Shown here one piece after another: positions 49,214-61,294 of a DNA stretch of 64,000 nucleotides (position 1 is its first letter; the number at the start of each line of letters is the position of its first letter). Source of the stretch: Rostratula benghalensis (lineage: Eukaryota; Chordata; Aves; Charadriiformes; Rostratulidae); assembly GCA_013399305.1 (NCBI GenBank), contig VXAI01000087.1, forward strand, positions 1,477,675-1,541,674. The letters run 5' to 3'. The notes under the pieces are model-generated. The model was not told where the DNA came from, ran no database searches, and saw only the letters and a list, made by a program, of their open reading frames with translations. Made by a program: the position numbers and the translations under genes.

Positions 49214-52200
49214 GGTAAACTGTCCTGTCTCTATTCTTTTATAGATGATGGTAACGGACCCACTTTTCCAAGAAGATGGATGCATGGCTCATAATTTGGA
49301 TTTGAGACCTGACATGGTAAATCAGAAAGGGCCAGTGGCTCTAATTTTTTATTTATTGCACTTCTGCAGACCCCTAGTAAGTGCTCAAAGGGCAAACTAT
49401 ATTTCTTACATATTTTTAAGGGCTTGGCCACATTACATTTTTATGCTTCCCTTTTCTCCACAGTAACCTATTCCAGCCATAAACCAGCAACAGTCTGGGC
49501 ACATTTAATCTGAGGGGATTCCAGATGGCTGTTGTAATAGAGAGTGACCAGTCTTTCAGTGTGTGGTCTCTGCTTAATCTGAGCTGGCCCAAATAAAAAA
49601 GCGATATGGAAATACCTCTGTATCTGTGGATTTCCCAGTGAGGAAGTCTGGAACTTTGGTAAAAGTTTTATTTTATTTTTAGTCATTAGTGGCACAAAGC
49701 TATTAAATGTGGGCTAGTTTTCAGGTTTACCCCTTGCCAGTAGCCTCTCTGCAGGAAACCATTACAATTTTCTTGCATTTAAAACCAGAAGGTTTTGCGT
49801 TTGACAATTGCAAGATATTTTTGCCTTTTACAACTTCTGTTTGTTATTTTGGTTGGGAAAACTCTTAGTTCACTTACTGTTTCACGTCTCATCTGTGCAA
49901 AAAGGAAGTGAAGTTCATGACAGGTGCTCTGAATTTAACAGGTTCTGAGCTTGGTGGAAGCAGCCTTTAGAGATTTTCAGAGCTCCTGGCACAGAGGAGA
50001 GCCTCTGTGTTTGATAACAACATGGGTGGTGTTATCACCCTTTTTTCTAAAAGGTCCCTTTCTGCTCCCCCATACCAGCTTACCACAGCACAATGACCAG
50101 TGGGAAGCTGTGGGCTGCATGGGGCTGGACACCTGACGTGTCTCCACCTCCAGGAGATGGGATCAGAGGGTATAAGAAACATGGGCATATTGGGTAAGGG
50201 ATGAGTTTGAGAACAACCCTTGCAGGGAGGCTGTTTGGTCAGCCATACCCCTGGTGTGACAGCAGCCGGGGTGCCCTAAGGTGCACTGTGGTGGTGGCCT
50301 TCAGCAGTGGCCTCTCCAAACCGTGTGGGCATTGCCTCAAACTCCAGGGGCCTTCTGCTGTGAGCATAACAGAAGGTAACAAAGCTTCCCATAGCAGAAG
50401 GTAACAACGCTTCCCAGCCTTACAGGGACATTGAAGTTGTGTTTGTAAGGTTTTCTACAATGGTGGATAAGTAATTACCTAAGTAAGGGAAGCTAAGTAC
50501 CTAACGTGAGCAGATGAATCTTCTCATTTGCTTTCCCTCATCTCTATCTGGACTAACTCCAATCACCAGCTGCAATTCTCCCTCTCCTTAAAAAATCAAT
50601 ACTGCACTAAATCATTGCCTTTTCCAGCTCCAAACATGAACATTTTACTGCGCAATGACATCTGCCTCAAATCCAGGCAGTCTTTCACCCTGAATGCCCA
50701 TGAATTTTAGGCACTAATATTTGATGATGTTGAGAAGAGCATAGATGAGTTATGTTAGGTATTTTGGTCTACAGGTTCTGAAAAACAGGGATAAACTTGA
50801 AAAAAATATTCTATCAAACACTGCACAGAGTGCACGCTGATGCGGCATAAATACACCATCTACTCATGCTGGAAATATGATAATTTACTGGTCTAGCACA
50901 AAGTCTCCACATAACCGGCCAGCCTGCACCATATGGGAGTCACCTGCCTGTATCTTAATTAACATCTTACAGTCTGGCACCAGAGCCACCCTCACCGTGC
51001 GTCACTAAACAGCCCATTTTCTAGTGCTGTCAGACCTTATCTATAGAAAGAAGAGGAAGCAGGGGAAAGTAAATTGTTATGTTCTGGCAGAAAGGCCAGA
51101 AAACGGTGATGTGGCCTTGCTGGCAGATTTCCAGCACTCAAGATGGACGTACCTGGGTGCTCTTTCCCACCGCACCACGAGATGGGGCAGGGTGGGTGGG
51201 AGACCAGAGCACCGGTGTGAGCACCAGAAATGCGTCAGGACTTGATGCTTGAGCTTGAGCCGGGTTGTCATCTGTCCCTACGTGGCCACCTCAGATGGTT
51301 AAGGCAGAGAGAACTCAAGATGTGGCTCTAGGACTGCCATGACTAAAGGCTTACACTTAGCAGAGCTGATCACTGCCAGCATTGGTCCAGCGGCCCATTT
51401 GAAGGCTGAGTGAAGCCTCTTTCCTCTAAGCTACATGACACATCAGGACAATAGCTTGTTTGCATTTTTATCCATTTCTTTATGTGAAGATGACAAGCTC
51501 ATTGAATCAAACTGCGAAGCTTTTGTTCAGAGTGGTGGTGTCTCGACTTGACTTGAGGGGAGCTTTGCCAGAATAAATCCAGAATGAAAAAGGAGGCAGG
51601 GCTTCAGGTTTTGATGGAGTGTTTTAACTGATATTTTAAGTTGAAGCACATTTGCAAGGGGACTCTGACTGAAAGGAAGGGGGTTTTTTTTGTGGTAAAT
51701 ATAGCAATTTGGGATTCCAAAGAAGTTGCAGAATAGTTGCCTTTTGTGATGAATCTTAACCCATGCAGGAATCCGTCAGATAGACTTGGACTAGTAGAGT
51801 GGGTGAGATTAATAACGATTTGAATAATTTATATCCCTGAAATATTTTTGTGGGGGTTTTGCTCTTCCTACAGATGTCTCAGTTGGACTTTCAGACACGG
51901 TGTCTAACAATTTTGAATATGTGATTACAAATACTTAAATTTATAACAAGTGTGTAATACTTTTTTTATGCTATTCACCCAGTACTAGACATCCAGAATA
52001 ATAAAAGCTGATCAGGGCACAAGGCCTCCTTTCATAAGATCTCCTGCGCAAATATCTTATGAAAACAAAGGCATAATGAAGGTACTATTATTTTCTCTTC
52101 ACATCACTTGCACATGCCACAGAGATGGAAAGGAGGAAAATTTTACCAAATAAGGAGGAAAGGAAAGCTTTTAAATGGGTCCCGAGTGGGTTTCTTTTCC

Positions 52201-52638
52201 AAATGGAGCTTATTTGTCACTGCATTAACACAGAAGAAGAGAGCAAAGGTGGGAACTAGGGGCAGCCCTGCCTCCAGGCGCATCTCAAATTAGAACTGCC
52301 ACATTACAGCTTAGCATAGGCTACGTGTACAGCAGCAGGGGTGGAAGACGTGGCACCTGCAGAGGCTTGGCCTGGAGAGGTGAGGATGAAGCCTGAGCCC
52401 ACTCCCGGTGCTGTGCGATGCCCACCAGTGACCCACTTGGTAGCATCATCTCAGTGCTCCAGGTCTCGACTTCTTGCTCTCTCACAGAGACTGCCTCTGC
52501 TGGTGTCCTCCCATGGGTGTTGTATTCACATCTTATCACCCCCCAGGTCTTCGAAAGAGAGATGGGGTGATTTTTTTTTTTTTCTTTTCTGTGACAGAGG
52601 GGTTGTGTCTCCTCATGTTACGCTGTCGTTCTCATTAG
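49214..52638. other. Non-genic stretch, no gene recognised
   Basis: Unique sequence, AT-rich at 49.5-49.9 and 51.6-52.1 kb, with only short frames. It contains a perfectly adjacent 25 bp duplication at 50365-50414. No transposon, tRNA or other RNA was recognised. Confidence 0.55.
50365..50414. repeat. 25 bp tandem duplication
   Basis: Units 50365-50389 and 50390-50414 both follow the pattern catanc, agaaggtaacaa, ngcttcc and differ at only two bases. It is a recent local duplication within unique sequence. Confidence 0.92.
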
Positions 52639-52721
52639 TGCTTACAAATCCAGCTGCAATACCAGTAAATCTTCCTGCTGCTGTTGATGAGAGCGCTAGC
52701 GCTGAATCTGGGGTCAAAAAG
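52639..52721 (+). CDS. Candidate internal exon, unknown product
   Basis: A pyrimidine-rich acceptor (gctgtcgttctcattag) precedes an 83 bp interval ending AAAAAG|GTAAAG, a good donor. The frame beginning with two split-codon bases is open. It encodes LTNPAAIPVNLPAAV followed by DESASAESGVKK, an Ala/Pro/Ser linker-like sequence with an unusually protein-like composition. The start phase matches the leftover base of the candidate at 27604, and the end phase (0) matches the candidate at 59597. I recognise no gene. Lack of an independent second line of evidence keeps confidence low. Confidence 0.3.
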
Positions 52722-55700
52722 GTAAAGGTGAGATGTGGGCTGTGTAAATGATGTTTCAGACATCAGAAAAGACCTAGATGTATGAAGCCTCCTGCATCCC
52801 TGGCAGAGAGCTCTTGTCCCTTGCTGTCCTTCCCATGTCTTGGAGGGGAGGAGGACCTGGTAAGACCACATTAAAGAGCTGAGTGAAAATGAACAAACGT
52901 CATTAAAATCATCCAGTGGACCTCAGTAAAAATGTACTGAGCAGTCCTGGCTGAGAGAGAGACATTTTTCACACTGTAATGGCCACATGGCTCCCTAAGT
53001 GGAAGAAGGAAGGTCATTTACTTCACGGGGAAAAAAAAAAAAAGAAGTCTATGAGATCATTTATAACATTACTCACAACCATTATCTATCCCAAATCATT
53101 CTTATGCCTTGTCTGTGATATTGGCTGCCTTGCAGTGCTCCGAGTCTCTCTTAACATAAAAACCTTTCTTATTCCTTAATGGCATACTGGCTGAAATATT
53201 TAAAGCATTTGCAGACAAATGTATCTAATTGCATCCTAGATGCAGGAAGGCCCCGGGGAACACTAACTGTTACCACAGTCACATTTACCTGCCCTGGGGG
53301 AGGCTGTTGTTTCAGTGAAAACCCTGTCAGATACAGGTTGGTTAATAAGAAAATGCTTTTCCACGTGTAGAGGATATTTAGGCTCTCATCCGGCACTGGC
53401 AGACTCCTCCAAGTGACGAAAGCATCCTGACCTCCTCCTGAGCCCACCAGTTTGCTGCACCCTGGTGAGAGGCTTCACCAGCTGAAGGATGAGCAGCATC
53501 AGACTCACCTCGGAGAGCAGATGAGGTCCCCCTTTGCCTGAAGAAAAAGGGCAGGGGCTGTGGACTGAGTTGTGCTGCAAGAAGCTTCCACTTTCAAAAC
53601 TGGCCCCGAGTCCATGATTAAACACCGGTGAAGAAAGACTGACCTAACAGATTGCCTGGGAAGGTCAGGCAATGAAAGAAGATCCGATCCTTGTTGCCCT
53701 TGAGCCATGCAGTTTCTTGCTTGATTTGTACTCAAGTCCCGTATCCCATTCCCACAGGAGACCATCCTCAACCCCGATGTGAGTGGCAATGGCCTTTCAT
53801 GTGTGACACTTGCAGAAATCTCCAGGCTCCAGCCCACTGTGATCACTGAGCTAGTGAAGGTCTTGAATAGTTTATTGTCTGTGCAGGGTTTTTAGTGGCT
53901 AGCAAGTACAAAATGACACCAGATCCACTACGTGAGGGGCTGGTAAGGATCATGCCTGATCTCCTGAATATTGTTTTTTCTCACTCACTGCCTTTGTTGG
54001 TCTAAGTCCTACCTTGCACTTTCCAAACACGCTTGGTTTTACCCTGAGTCCAAGCTGCAGAGCAGGATTGATGCATTGCAGGGCCCCGGGGGAGTGTCTG
54101 GGGCCTCCTGCAGAATCACCATCATGTTTTCTTCAAGGATCTGGCACCATTACTTTCTCTGACTGGGGCAAGCGAGTGGGTCCTATTTACCATTGCCAGG
54201 AATGATGATGTGATGTGCCGGGGTGAGGTAGAGCACCTGAAAAGAAAAACACACTTTTGTGTGTCCTATTGCTGATAAAATTACAGCTATTGCTCAGGAT
54301 GTCTGCAAACAGCCCATGAACACTTCTTACTCCCTAGCACATTTGAAATGACCACCACATTGGTAAGGCATTATTTGAATAGCAGACAACTGTGGAAACA
54401 TTTGGCAAGAAAACGTGGAAGACAACAAAACAATTGCAACCTTTGGCTGCCACAAAGTAGAGTATCTGAAAATCCTGCCCAGAAAATCCTGCAGGGAAAA
54501 TGTTATATGTGATGCCCCAGACATTAACATATTTGCCAGTAATGACTATTGCTTTTCCTGTGTTACTGACAGTGCCCTAAACTGATACCAAGGCAAAAGT
54601 AAATTGTCTTGTCCAGCTCCTATAACCCTGAAAAAGAATGCCCCATTCCCCAGAATAAAAGTGGTTGAACGATATACTCCAGGAAACATGACTCCAACTA
54701 TTTAGTGGCAGCCATCTCAGATCACTGTGGTGCATCCTCAATTAAAAAAAAAAATAAAAAAAAATCAAGAGGTGGGTGGAGAGCAGCTGAGAACACTGCG
54801 AATGAGCATGGGTTAGTCCTAAACCTGGGTTAAGACTCACAGCCAAAGAATAAAGGAGCTGGTGAATCGGAGAACATGTTGTTCTCATTATCTGCCAGTG
54901 GTTGCACATCTGCACTAAAAGTCAACAAAAGGGCATTTTTTGTACAATCGTACATTGTGTAATAAGATAAGAATAAAACTAATTCACATTTATCTAGAAT
55001 TTCTCAGAATGGCTGTAGTCCCTGTAGACATAAGCTGACTTTCTAAAATGTGAAAGTCTGAGTCACACCAGCAGATTGTACATGGCAGGGAAACGAATCT
55101 GATGTAATAGAAATGTTTACAAGCCCAGTAACCCTTCTCCCTCCACCCTCCTCCACTGAAGAAAGCCACGTAAGGCCATGGATCAAAGCGGTGCAGCAGC
55201 AGCAGGCTGAACACTGGAACAATAACAGCCTTGACTTCCTCAGACGTCAATAGTACAAGTTACCAGAGGATTTTTGCATTCACTGAAGAAGGAGGTAATA
55301 TAATCACATGCATCAAAGACTGGAAGTGGAGCTATAATACCACCAACTCTTATCACTAAAATATTGCTAAACATGATTAAACATGGTTCAGTGGAAATAT
55401 CAGAAGCTGACTACCCAGTGGGATCAAAAAAGCAGCAAACGGTTCAGAAATGTGTACTCAGTTAATGTTTACCAGATGCAATCAATTTAGAGTAATAGTC
55501 AGTTCCAGCCTTTAATTCATATCTTTATGAAATGAGTACAGATACACTCCTCGTATGTCTAACAAATTTCCTGCTTCTATTTCTTTTTTCTTTCTTTTCC
55601 AAGCAACACACCACCTTTTGTTTCGTGAACTCTTCATCACTCCCTTATGAAAGCTGGAGGTTCCTTCCAGGTAGCAAAGTTGCTCTTGGTTCCTGAGCAG

Positions 55701-55849
55701 GTCTCAGGTTTAGGTACATGTGATGACATGACACATTTAGGGGGTTGTAAGACATGTGATGTCACTGCGTGTGATGCTGTGAAAATTAATGAGAAGTACA
55801 AAATTAAGAGTCCATATCGAACAGATTAAATGTTGCCCGTAAATGAGAA
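52722..55849. other. Non-genic stretch, no gene recognised
   Basis: Unique sequence with A-runs at 53031-53043 and 54742-54764. Overlapping short frames at 53386-53846 on the minus strand have no recognised domain. No young transposon or RNA gene was recognised. Confidence 0.55.
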
Positions 55850-56560
55850 TTGGTCACCCTGGGGGATGTTCCTCTCAGGATCCCACGGATTTCCTATCTG
55901 GTCCTGGTGGAAGATCTGGAGATAACAAAAAACTGGCGAAGAAGCATTAGGGATAGGTCAGCTAGAAAAATTTATCTGGATTACTTGTTAAAGGAAGGTC
56001 AATTTAACAGCGTACATTTTGACAGCCAAATGAAAGACCACGGAGCTAGGGATAAATAAAGGCAGCTTACCTACAGGAATGGGGGCTTTACTCTAGAAAG
56101 TGGTGGTTTAGCAGAGGATTTAGGTGAATAGGCTGGTAACCAAGCCTAGAGGAGCCCTTGGGATAATTCATAGCATAAAGGCCAGTTTGAATCTCAAAGA
56201 AGAGCAGTGATATATATAGCTGCCCTACTAACGTGCTGGAGAAAAGCTCAGAAAAAAGCAACAAGAGTGATCAGAGGTCTAGTAAATCTGAACTCAGGGG
56301 AAAAATTGAAAGATGAGACTGTGTCTAGTCTGCAAAAGAGAAGACAAGACAACAGCCTTCAAATATGTAAAAGGTAGCTGCAATGGAGACTGTAATAAAG
56401 TGTTGTCCAGAACTGCTGGCAAAAGCACAACAAGTAAAAAGCTTAACTGGGAGCAAGGAAGATTAATGTTAGCTATCACAAACATTTTCTAGTGATAAGG
56501 AACACTGAGCACTGAACATGTTGCAGATTACCATAGGAGTAAGAACTCGTTAGGCCGGTG
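55850..56560 (+). mobile_element. Ancient CR1-group LINE relic (3' half clearer)
   Basis: The clearer part, 56220-56500, carries blocks typical of old amniote CR1s: gctggagaaaagctcagaaa, aagcaacaagagtgatcaga, ggtctagtaaatctgaactc, then gaagacaagacaacagcctt, caaatatgtaaaaggtagct and gcaaggaagattaatgttag. These parallel 'agcaacaaaaatgatcagagg', 'ttcaaatatgtaaaaggct' and 'gcaagggagatttaggttag'. The upstream half (55850-56200), with gtcagctagaaaaatttatc, may be the same element but is less certain. The copy is heavily diverged and lacks a defined 3' tail. Confidence 0.55.
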
Positions 56561-59500
56561 GTTTCCAATCTTTATTTTGCACCAAACCTCAACCTGAGAA
56601 AACTGGCAGGGGTTCTGCCTCCTCATTGTTAAATGGCAAAATTGTTTTGTCTTAAAACAAAGAGTCTTGAAGGCTTTTGAATACTGGAAATAATGATGGT
56701 GGTGAAGATGACACACAAAGGAGATATTGCACAGGGACTGCAACCAGCTCTATTAAAAACAAATGAAAAGTCAGCTCGGGAATTCGCCACCTTTTGTAAT
56801 GGTCTTAAAGAACAAGAGCCTGCTGGAAAACTGGCCAGGACGTGACAGGGGAACGCAGCAGCTGATCCAGTGGCAGAGGTTGGGAGGCTGGGCAAGAGGA
56901 GTCGCTGCAGACCCCTACGAGGAATCAGCCTTAGAGCGAGCAAAAAATAAGCAGCTTTTGGGATGAGTGAAGGGGAAGTGGAACTAAGGACCCTTGTGAG
57001 CCGTCATGAGGGAGGCTCAGACCCAATCTCGATGCGATGGTTACTTGAGCAGACTGCGAATGCCTGCTGAGCAGATTTGTCAGATGTATTGCCCTGGCCA
57101 GGCAAAAAGTGATGCAGAGCTGCTGACAAAGGAAAGGGGGGAATTTTTCTGTTTGCTGTGCTTTCTGTTGTTTAAACTGTACCTATCTGAAGCCTAAACA
57201 AATGTGCTCTGATGTAAATAAGCACACAAAAATGGGGAGGTGGCCTTGATGCTGGCCATCAAGGGGCTGTGCAGATGGTGCCCTCAGTTATCCCTTTCCC
57301 AAGAGACCAAGAACGGTGTCCTCGAGTTGTGTCACTTCTACCACCCTGACTAAAATCCCTGATTGCTCATGTTTGGGAACTAGAATCACGATCTCAAATG
57401 TTCTCACATTAGCTGGGTAGAGAAATGCCAGGCCTCCCACTATGTACGTGTGGGTAGCACCTTTTCTTTGATTAGCTCAGAGCTGCTTTCTAATAGGAGT
57501 TAACCTTCGTGACATCCTTGAGGGACTAGCCCACTATGATTAATCTTAATATCTCTGTCTTACAAATAGGAAAATCAGTAGCAAACTTGCTCAATATCAT
57601 CCTCTAAATCATTGCTTGAGCCTGGAAAAGAGTATGTTATTTCTTGGGTTGGGTTTTTTTTAGGTTTTGGGGTTTTTTTTTTCCCCTCTCCCAATGCATT
57701 GCTCTAGTGATTAAAACACACTGCTAGATATAGGGAAAAAGTAAATCTGGAAATGCAACTCCTTATCAGTACATTAAAGAAGGCCTTACTGCTCTCGTAA
57801 GCCCTGCCTGGACTGATCCTTCCATCCTCTCAGTTCCTGGCCCAAAAAGGACTTGCAATGTGTCTGGCTGAAGTCATAAGGCTCCAGTGCTGTCCCAGCA
57901 CTGCATATACTGTAATTTCTCTTAGAGGGAGTCCCAGCCCACACTCAGCACCCCGAGATTAAGAAACGCTCAGAACTGTAAAAACACAAATCACAAAACA
58001 AACTCGGTGAAGTTTGAAGAGCAGTTTTTGAACACCCTGATGTGGACGGTAAACCACAACAACAGTAACAGGAAAAGCAGCACCACAAACGAAAACCCAG
58101 TACTCCATTTGAAACTAAATTCATTTAATAAACTAGAAGAAATTGCTCAGCAATAAAAAAAAAAAACTCCAGCACCACCACCCTGACCACATAAGATACA
58201 TGTGAATAAACAGACTTGTGGGCACACCTCAAAACAGCAGCCTCCTCCAAAACAGTCTCCACACTAGCAAGGTGATCTCACTGTCTGGTAGAAATAACGC
58301 TCATCAGCCAACTGTAATCAATCAATTTCACAGGAGTGCCTGCTATATATAAAAACTGAGGTTGGTAAAACGTACAGGATGTTTGTGCCAGACCACTTTC
58401 TTCTGACCTCGATGAGCAAATAAGCTGAAAATATTTCCCATGGAAACCAGATTTCGGTTACAGATCAGGTAGTAACTTGGGAACTTCAGCAAAGGACAAA
58501 TCGTAGCCCAGCAAAGCCTCCAGAAAACTTTTGCAGGGATGCTTTTTATTTGGTAGCAAAACCACACTTGGGGTCTGCTTTTGCAGAGGGGTCCAGGAAG
58601 CAAGGTTTGTTCTTGCTGGTGCCCTGGCAAAGCAACTTTGGGAGGTGGGTGATCTGTGTTGGAGAGGCAGGTCATAAAGAGGATGAAGGTCTGCTTGCTC
58701 CAGTGGGTGGCAGGTAACCAGGAGCACCCTTCTGATGCTTGGGCGCAGTTGGTTGAGCAGGGAAGACATTTGTCTTCTCTGATCATGGCCAAGGTTGTAC
58801 ACAGAGACACACAAATTTGTATCAGCAAATGGTAAATGACAACATTTCTTACTCACTGTGTGAGAACTGATTTTTCTGTGATTTGTGTCAAGCAGTTGAT
58901 GGGTGGGAGTAGAAAGACAATTAAAAGTACACAAATCAGATCTTTTACCATCTTTTGCTATTAATAAACAAAGAAACCAACTGCTTCAAATGTGCTTGGT
59001 GTTTTGTGGGGAAGGTTGAATAGACGGGGCATCAAAACAAGTTTTGTACTTACATTTAACGGATGTATTAAATAAGGGAAGTAGTAACTGCAGTTAATGA
59101 ACGGACAGGCTGTTCCTGATCACTGTGAATTAGATATTCAAAGACATATGAGCTCTTAAAGATACAGATGAGCACTCCGTGGTGTTTCACTGGAAATCAG
59201 TGACGGTTGTGTGAAGTGGGAACACTACCTGCTTGAGCTGAAGTTTGGAAAATCTCACCCACATCCTTCATGAGTGTGTCTTGACCTTGCCCATCTGTTT
59301 CTAGCCACAGGCTGGAAGAGGAAATGAGCTTTGCTGCTTCTTCCACTCCCGACTGATTTCTTAACTGTGAATGAACGGGTCCAAATGAAGAAAGTGCTCC
59401 TTTCACACCCGTTAGCAAAACAGAAACCAAAAGTCAGTACACGAAATGCTTTTGTGCATAACGGAAACCAAAAGTCTCTGCATTTAAAAGGGGTAAATAC

Positions 59501-59596
59501 CCAACCAAAAAAAAAATATTGATAATGCAATACGTGATGTTTCAAACCGACCTCAAGATTTAAGGTGATTTCCTCTTTTTCCCTGTGACTTTGCAG
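56561..59596. other. Non-genic stretch, no gene recognised
   Basis: Unique sequence. A ggccggtggtttccaatctt at 56553 is faintly like a hAT transposon end. 57550-57620 is MIR-like. T-runs occur at 57653-57680. Two overlapping frames of about 160 codons on the minus strand (58343-58934) are compositionally reasonable, but no family, splice border or start context supports them. Confidence 0.45.
57550..57620 (-). mobile_element. Possible MIR fragment, minus strand
   Basis: The run ctgtcttacaaataggaaaa, then tcagtagcaaacttgctcaa and tatcatcc, follows the reverse complement of the MIR centre ('cattttacagatgaggaaac', 'gttaagtaacttgcccaagg', 'tcac'). It is only about 70 bp and diverged, so it may be chance. 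Confidence 0.3.
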
Positions 59597-59665
59597 CTTG
59601 ACTTGAAAGTCACCATTATCAAACTGGCAAATCAAGAGCAGCAATTGCTGCAGCTGAAGAGAGAG
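59597..59665 (+). CDS. Candidate internal exon encoding a short amphipathic helix
   Basis: An acceptor with a strong pyrimidine tract (cctctttttccctgtgactttgcag in two overlapping pieces ending ttgcag) precedes a 69 bp interval. The interval ends AAGAGAGAG|GTTTGT, an acceptable donor. It is exactly 23 codons, phase 0 at both ends, and reads LDLKVTIIKLANQEQ then QLLQLKRE. Hydrophobic residues L, I, L, L and L recur at heptad-like spacing among K, Q and E, as in a coiled coil. The phase joins cleanly to the candidate at 52639. The gene is not recognised, and the donor lacks the usual purine at +3. It may be chance. Confidence 0.3.
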
Positions 59666-60444
59666 GTTTGTCTGAAGTCTCTTATTTCTCTGTGTGACCT
59701 CTTCTGCTGGGCCCAGTGGCTGGTCTCCACCCAAAAGCAGAACCTGATGGTACTAGGCCTTCTCCCTGTGTACAAGATGCAGTGGAGAATGCAGATGGAA
59801 ATGATAAACAGGGCCAGGAACGAAAAGGAAGGGTTCATGAGGTGCTGGGTGGCCACATGCATTGTCCAAGGCCACACAAAAAGTTTTGTGGCAGGCAGGT
59901 GAACGAGCAGCCAGTGCCTGTGGAGGTGTGTGTGCTGATTTCAGTGCCTCTTCCCTGAGCAGCTGCCAAGGAACTGGTATGTGGATTATCAACTGTCACC
60001 CAAGTGCCCCTTTACAGTGACATTATCATTCATCAGCTCCTGGTAGAGTGTGTCCAGGAGTGACTCAGCATGGAAAACCCCATCTTCTGTGCTAAATGAT
60101 ATTCTGCTGTAATTTGCACCATGCAGGAGGTATCAGAACATCTAACAAAAAGTGAAGCAACTGGAAGACACCTAGTATTACCATGAGGCTACATTTGAGA
60201 CCTAGCCAAACCCTTTCCTCTCAGGTTATTGACTAATTCAGCCCAAACCAGGCACACTCAAGGGGCCAGACCGGATTACCATGTGCAAGACTAGTGCCTA
60301 CCTTGGTAGACAACTTAATCTTCACAGTGGAGGTCATTTGGCAGAAGATAATGTAAATTATTGTAGTAATGGTAGTCAATTAGGAAGGGTTCTCTGGACA
60401 GCAGCTCTGCTACTAAGAGGGGACACTATGGATCTTGGTGTAAG
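59666..60444. other. Non-genic flank before the LTR
   Basis: No gene or repeat is recognised between the candidate exon and the LTR. The open frames at 59585-59902 and 59716-59958 read on without domains. Confidence 0.5.
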
Positions 60445-60449
60445 CATGG
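60445..60449. repeat. Target-site duplication, left copy (CATGG)
   Basis: CATGG directly precedes the LTR's terminal TG and is repeated exactly after the LTR's terminal CA at 61212-61216. A 5 bp duplication is typical of several vertebrate retrovirus classes. Confidence 0.85.
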
Positions 60450-61211
60450 TGTCGTGGTTTTGCCAATCAGAAAAACATATGATGAACCCTCTCTCCCTCC
60501 CGCTAAGAAAAAGAAAGGCGAGGAAGGGATTAAAGAGATTTAGGAGTTTAGAAAAAACAAAAAAGCCTAAACTACTTTAATGAAAATATAAATAATAATA
60601 TAAATAATTAAAACAATTTTTAAAAAAAGAAAAAAGTATACAGTATATACAAAACCGTATCAAGCTCCCAGGATGAGGATCCCGTCACCAGCAGGCATCA
60701 GGAAAAGTCCCAGACTGGATTCAGTAACCGACAGGAGCTGGATTCCAGATCTGAAGTCAGGAACGCATAGAACGGGATCAGAAGCAGAGGAACAGACAGG
60801 GTCCTCCTCGGACATTGGCCATTGAAGAAAAAGAGTTGACCCTTTGATCCCTCAGCTTTTCTACTGAGCATGATGGGGATGGGATGGAATCCCCCAGTTG
60901 GTCAGGTTTGGGTCACCTCTCCTGTCCCCTCCTCCCCACAGGGGTGACCCCTCGAGGCTTTTCCGCTTCCCACCCTCCAAGGGGGCAAATAAAGCAATTC
61001 CTTGCCCCTGTTTTGTTCCAGCAATGAGTATAAGCAAGGGCCTCTCTGCACACCATTCCTTTTGGGGTGATCAGGTCTCATGGCTGTGAGAGGGAACAGT
61101 TTCTGACCAATATGCTGTTAATTTCAGAGTTTGGTGAGTTAGAAGAGGCTCAGCTAAAAAAAGTAAAACTACTGAACAGAAAATTGGTTTGTTTTACCTC
61201 AAACCAGGACA
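60450..61211 (-). mobile_element. Complete solo LTR of an endogenous retrovirus
   Basis: The 762 bp unit starts tgtcgtggttttgcc and ends ccaggaca on the + strand, with canonical TG...CA termini and a perfect CATGG duplication on both sides. Read on the minus strand, it begins TGTCCTGGTTTGAGG and ends CAAAACCACGACA. It carries an ATTAAA polyadenylation-type signal at 60576-60581 about 130 bp before its end, the usual place near the R/U5 boundary. The ends resemble the abundant avian LTR families with TGTCCTGGTTT/ACCACGACA termini, which sets the orientation as minus. No primer-binding site, gag, pol or env flanks it, so it is a solo LTR left by recombination. The exact family is not known to me. 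The intact duplication suggests a moderately recent insertion. Confidence 0.9.
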
Positions 61212-61216
61212 CATGG
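61212..61216. repeat. Target-site duplication, right copy (CATGG)
   Basis: Exact copy of the 5 bp at 60445-60449, directly after the LTR. Confidence 0.85.
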
Positions 61217-61294
61217 GCTATGAGTAAACAGCCTTAAGGGAGTTTTACCATGTTCAGGATGCTTGTTAGCATTCTGGGCAGTTTCTATCATTAG

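Noticed and set aside
56553..56600. hAT-like end (ggtggtttccaatcttta)
   Set aside because: Weak match to a terminus only, adjacent to a LINE relic, with no inverted partner.
5998..58470. Shared motif between 5998-6040 and 58426-58470 (ctgaaa-tattt-ccatggaa ... gttacag)
   Set aside because: The similarity is about 40 bp with several mismatches and no extension on either side, so a common repeat family cannot be claimed.
58343..58934. Two overlapping frames of about 160 codons on the minus strand
   Set aside because: They are in different phases of the same DNA. Neither has a recognised family, splice borders or conserved start.
60898..61089. 63-codon open frame inside the LTR as a viral or host gene
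   Set aside because: It lies within noncoding LTR sequence and on the strand opposite to the LTR's inferred transcription.
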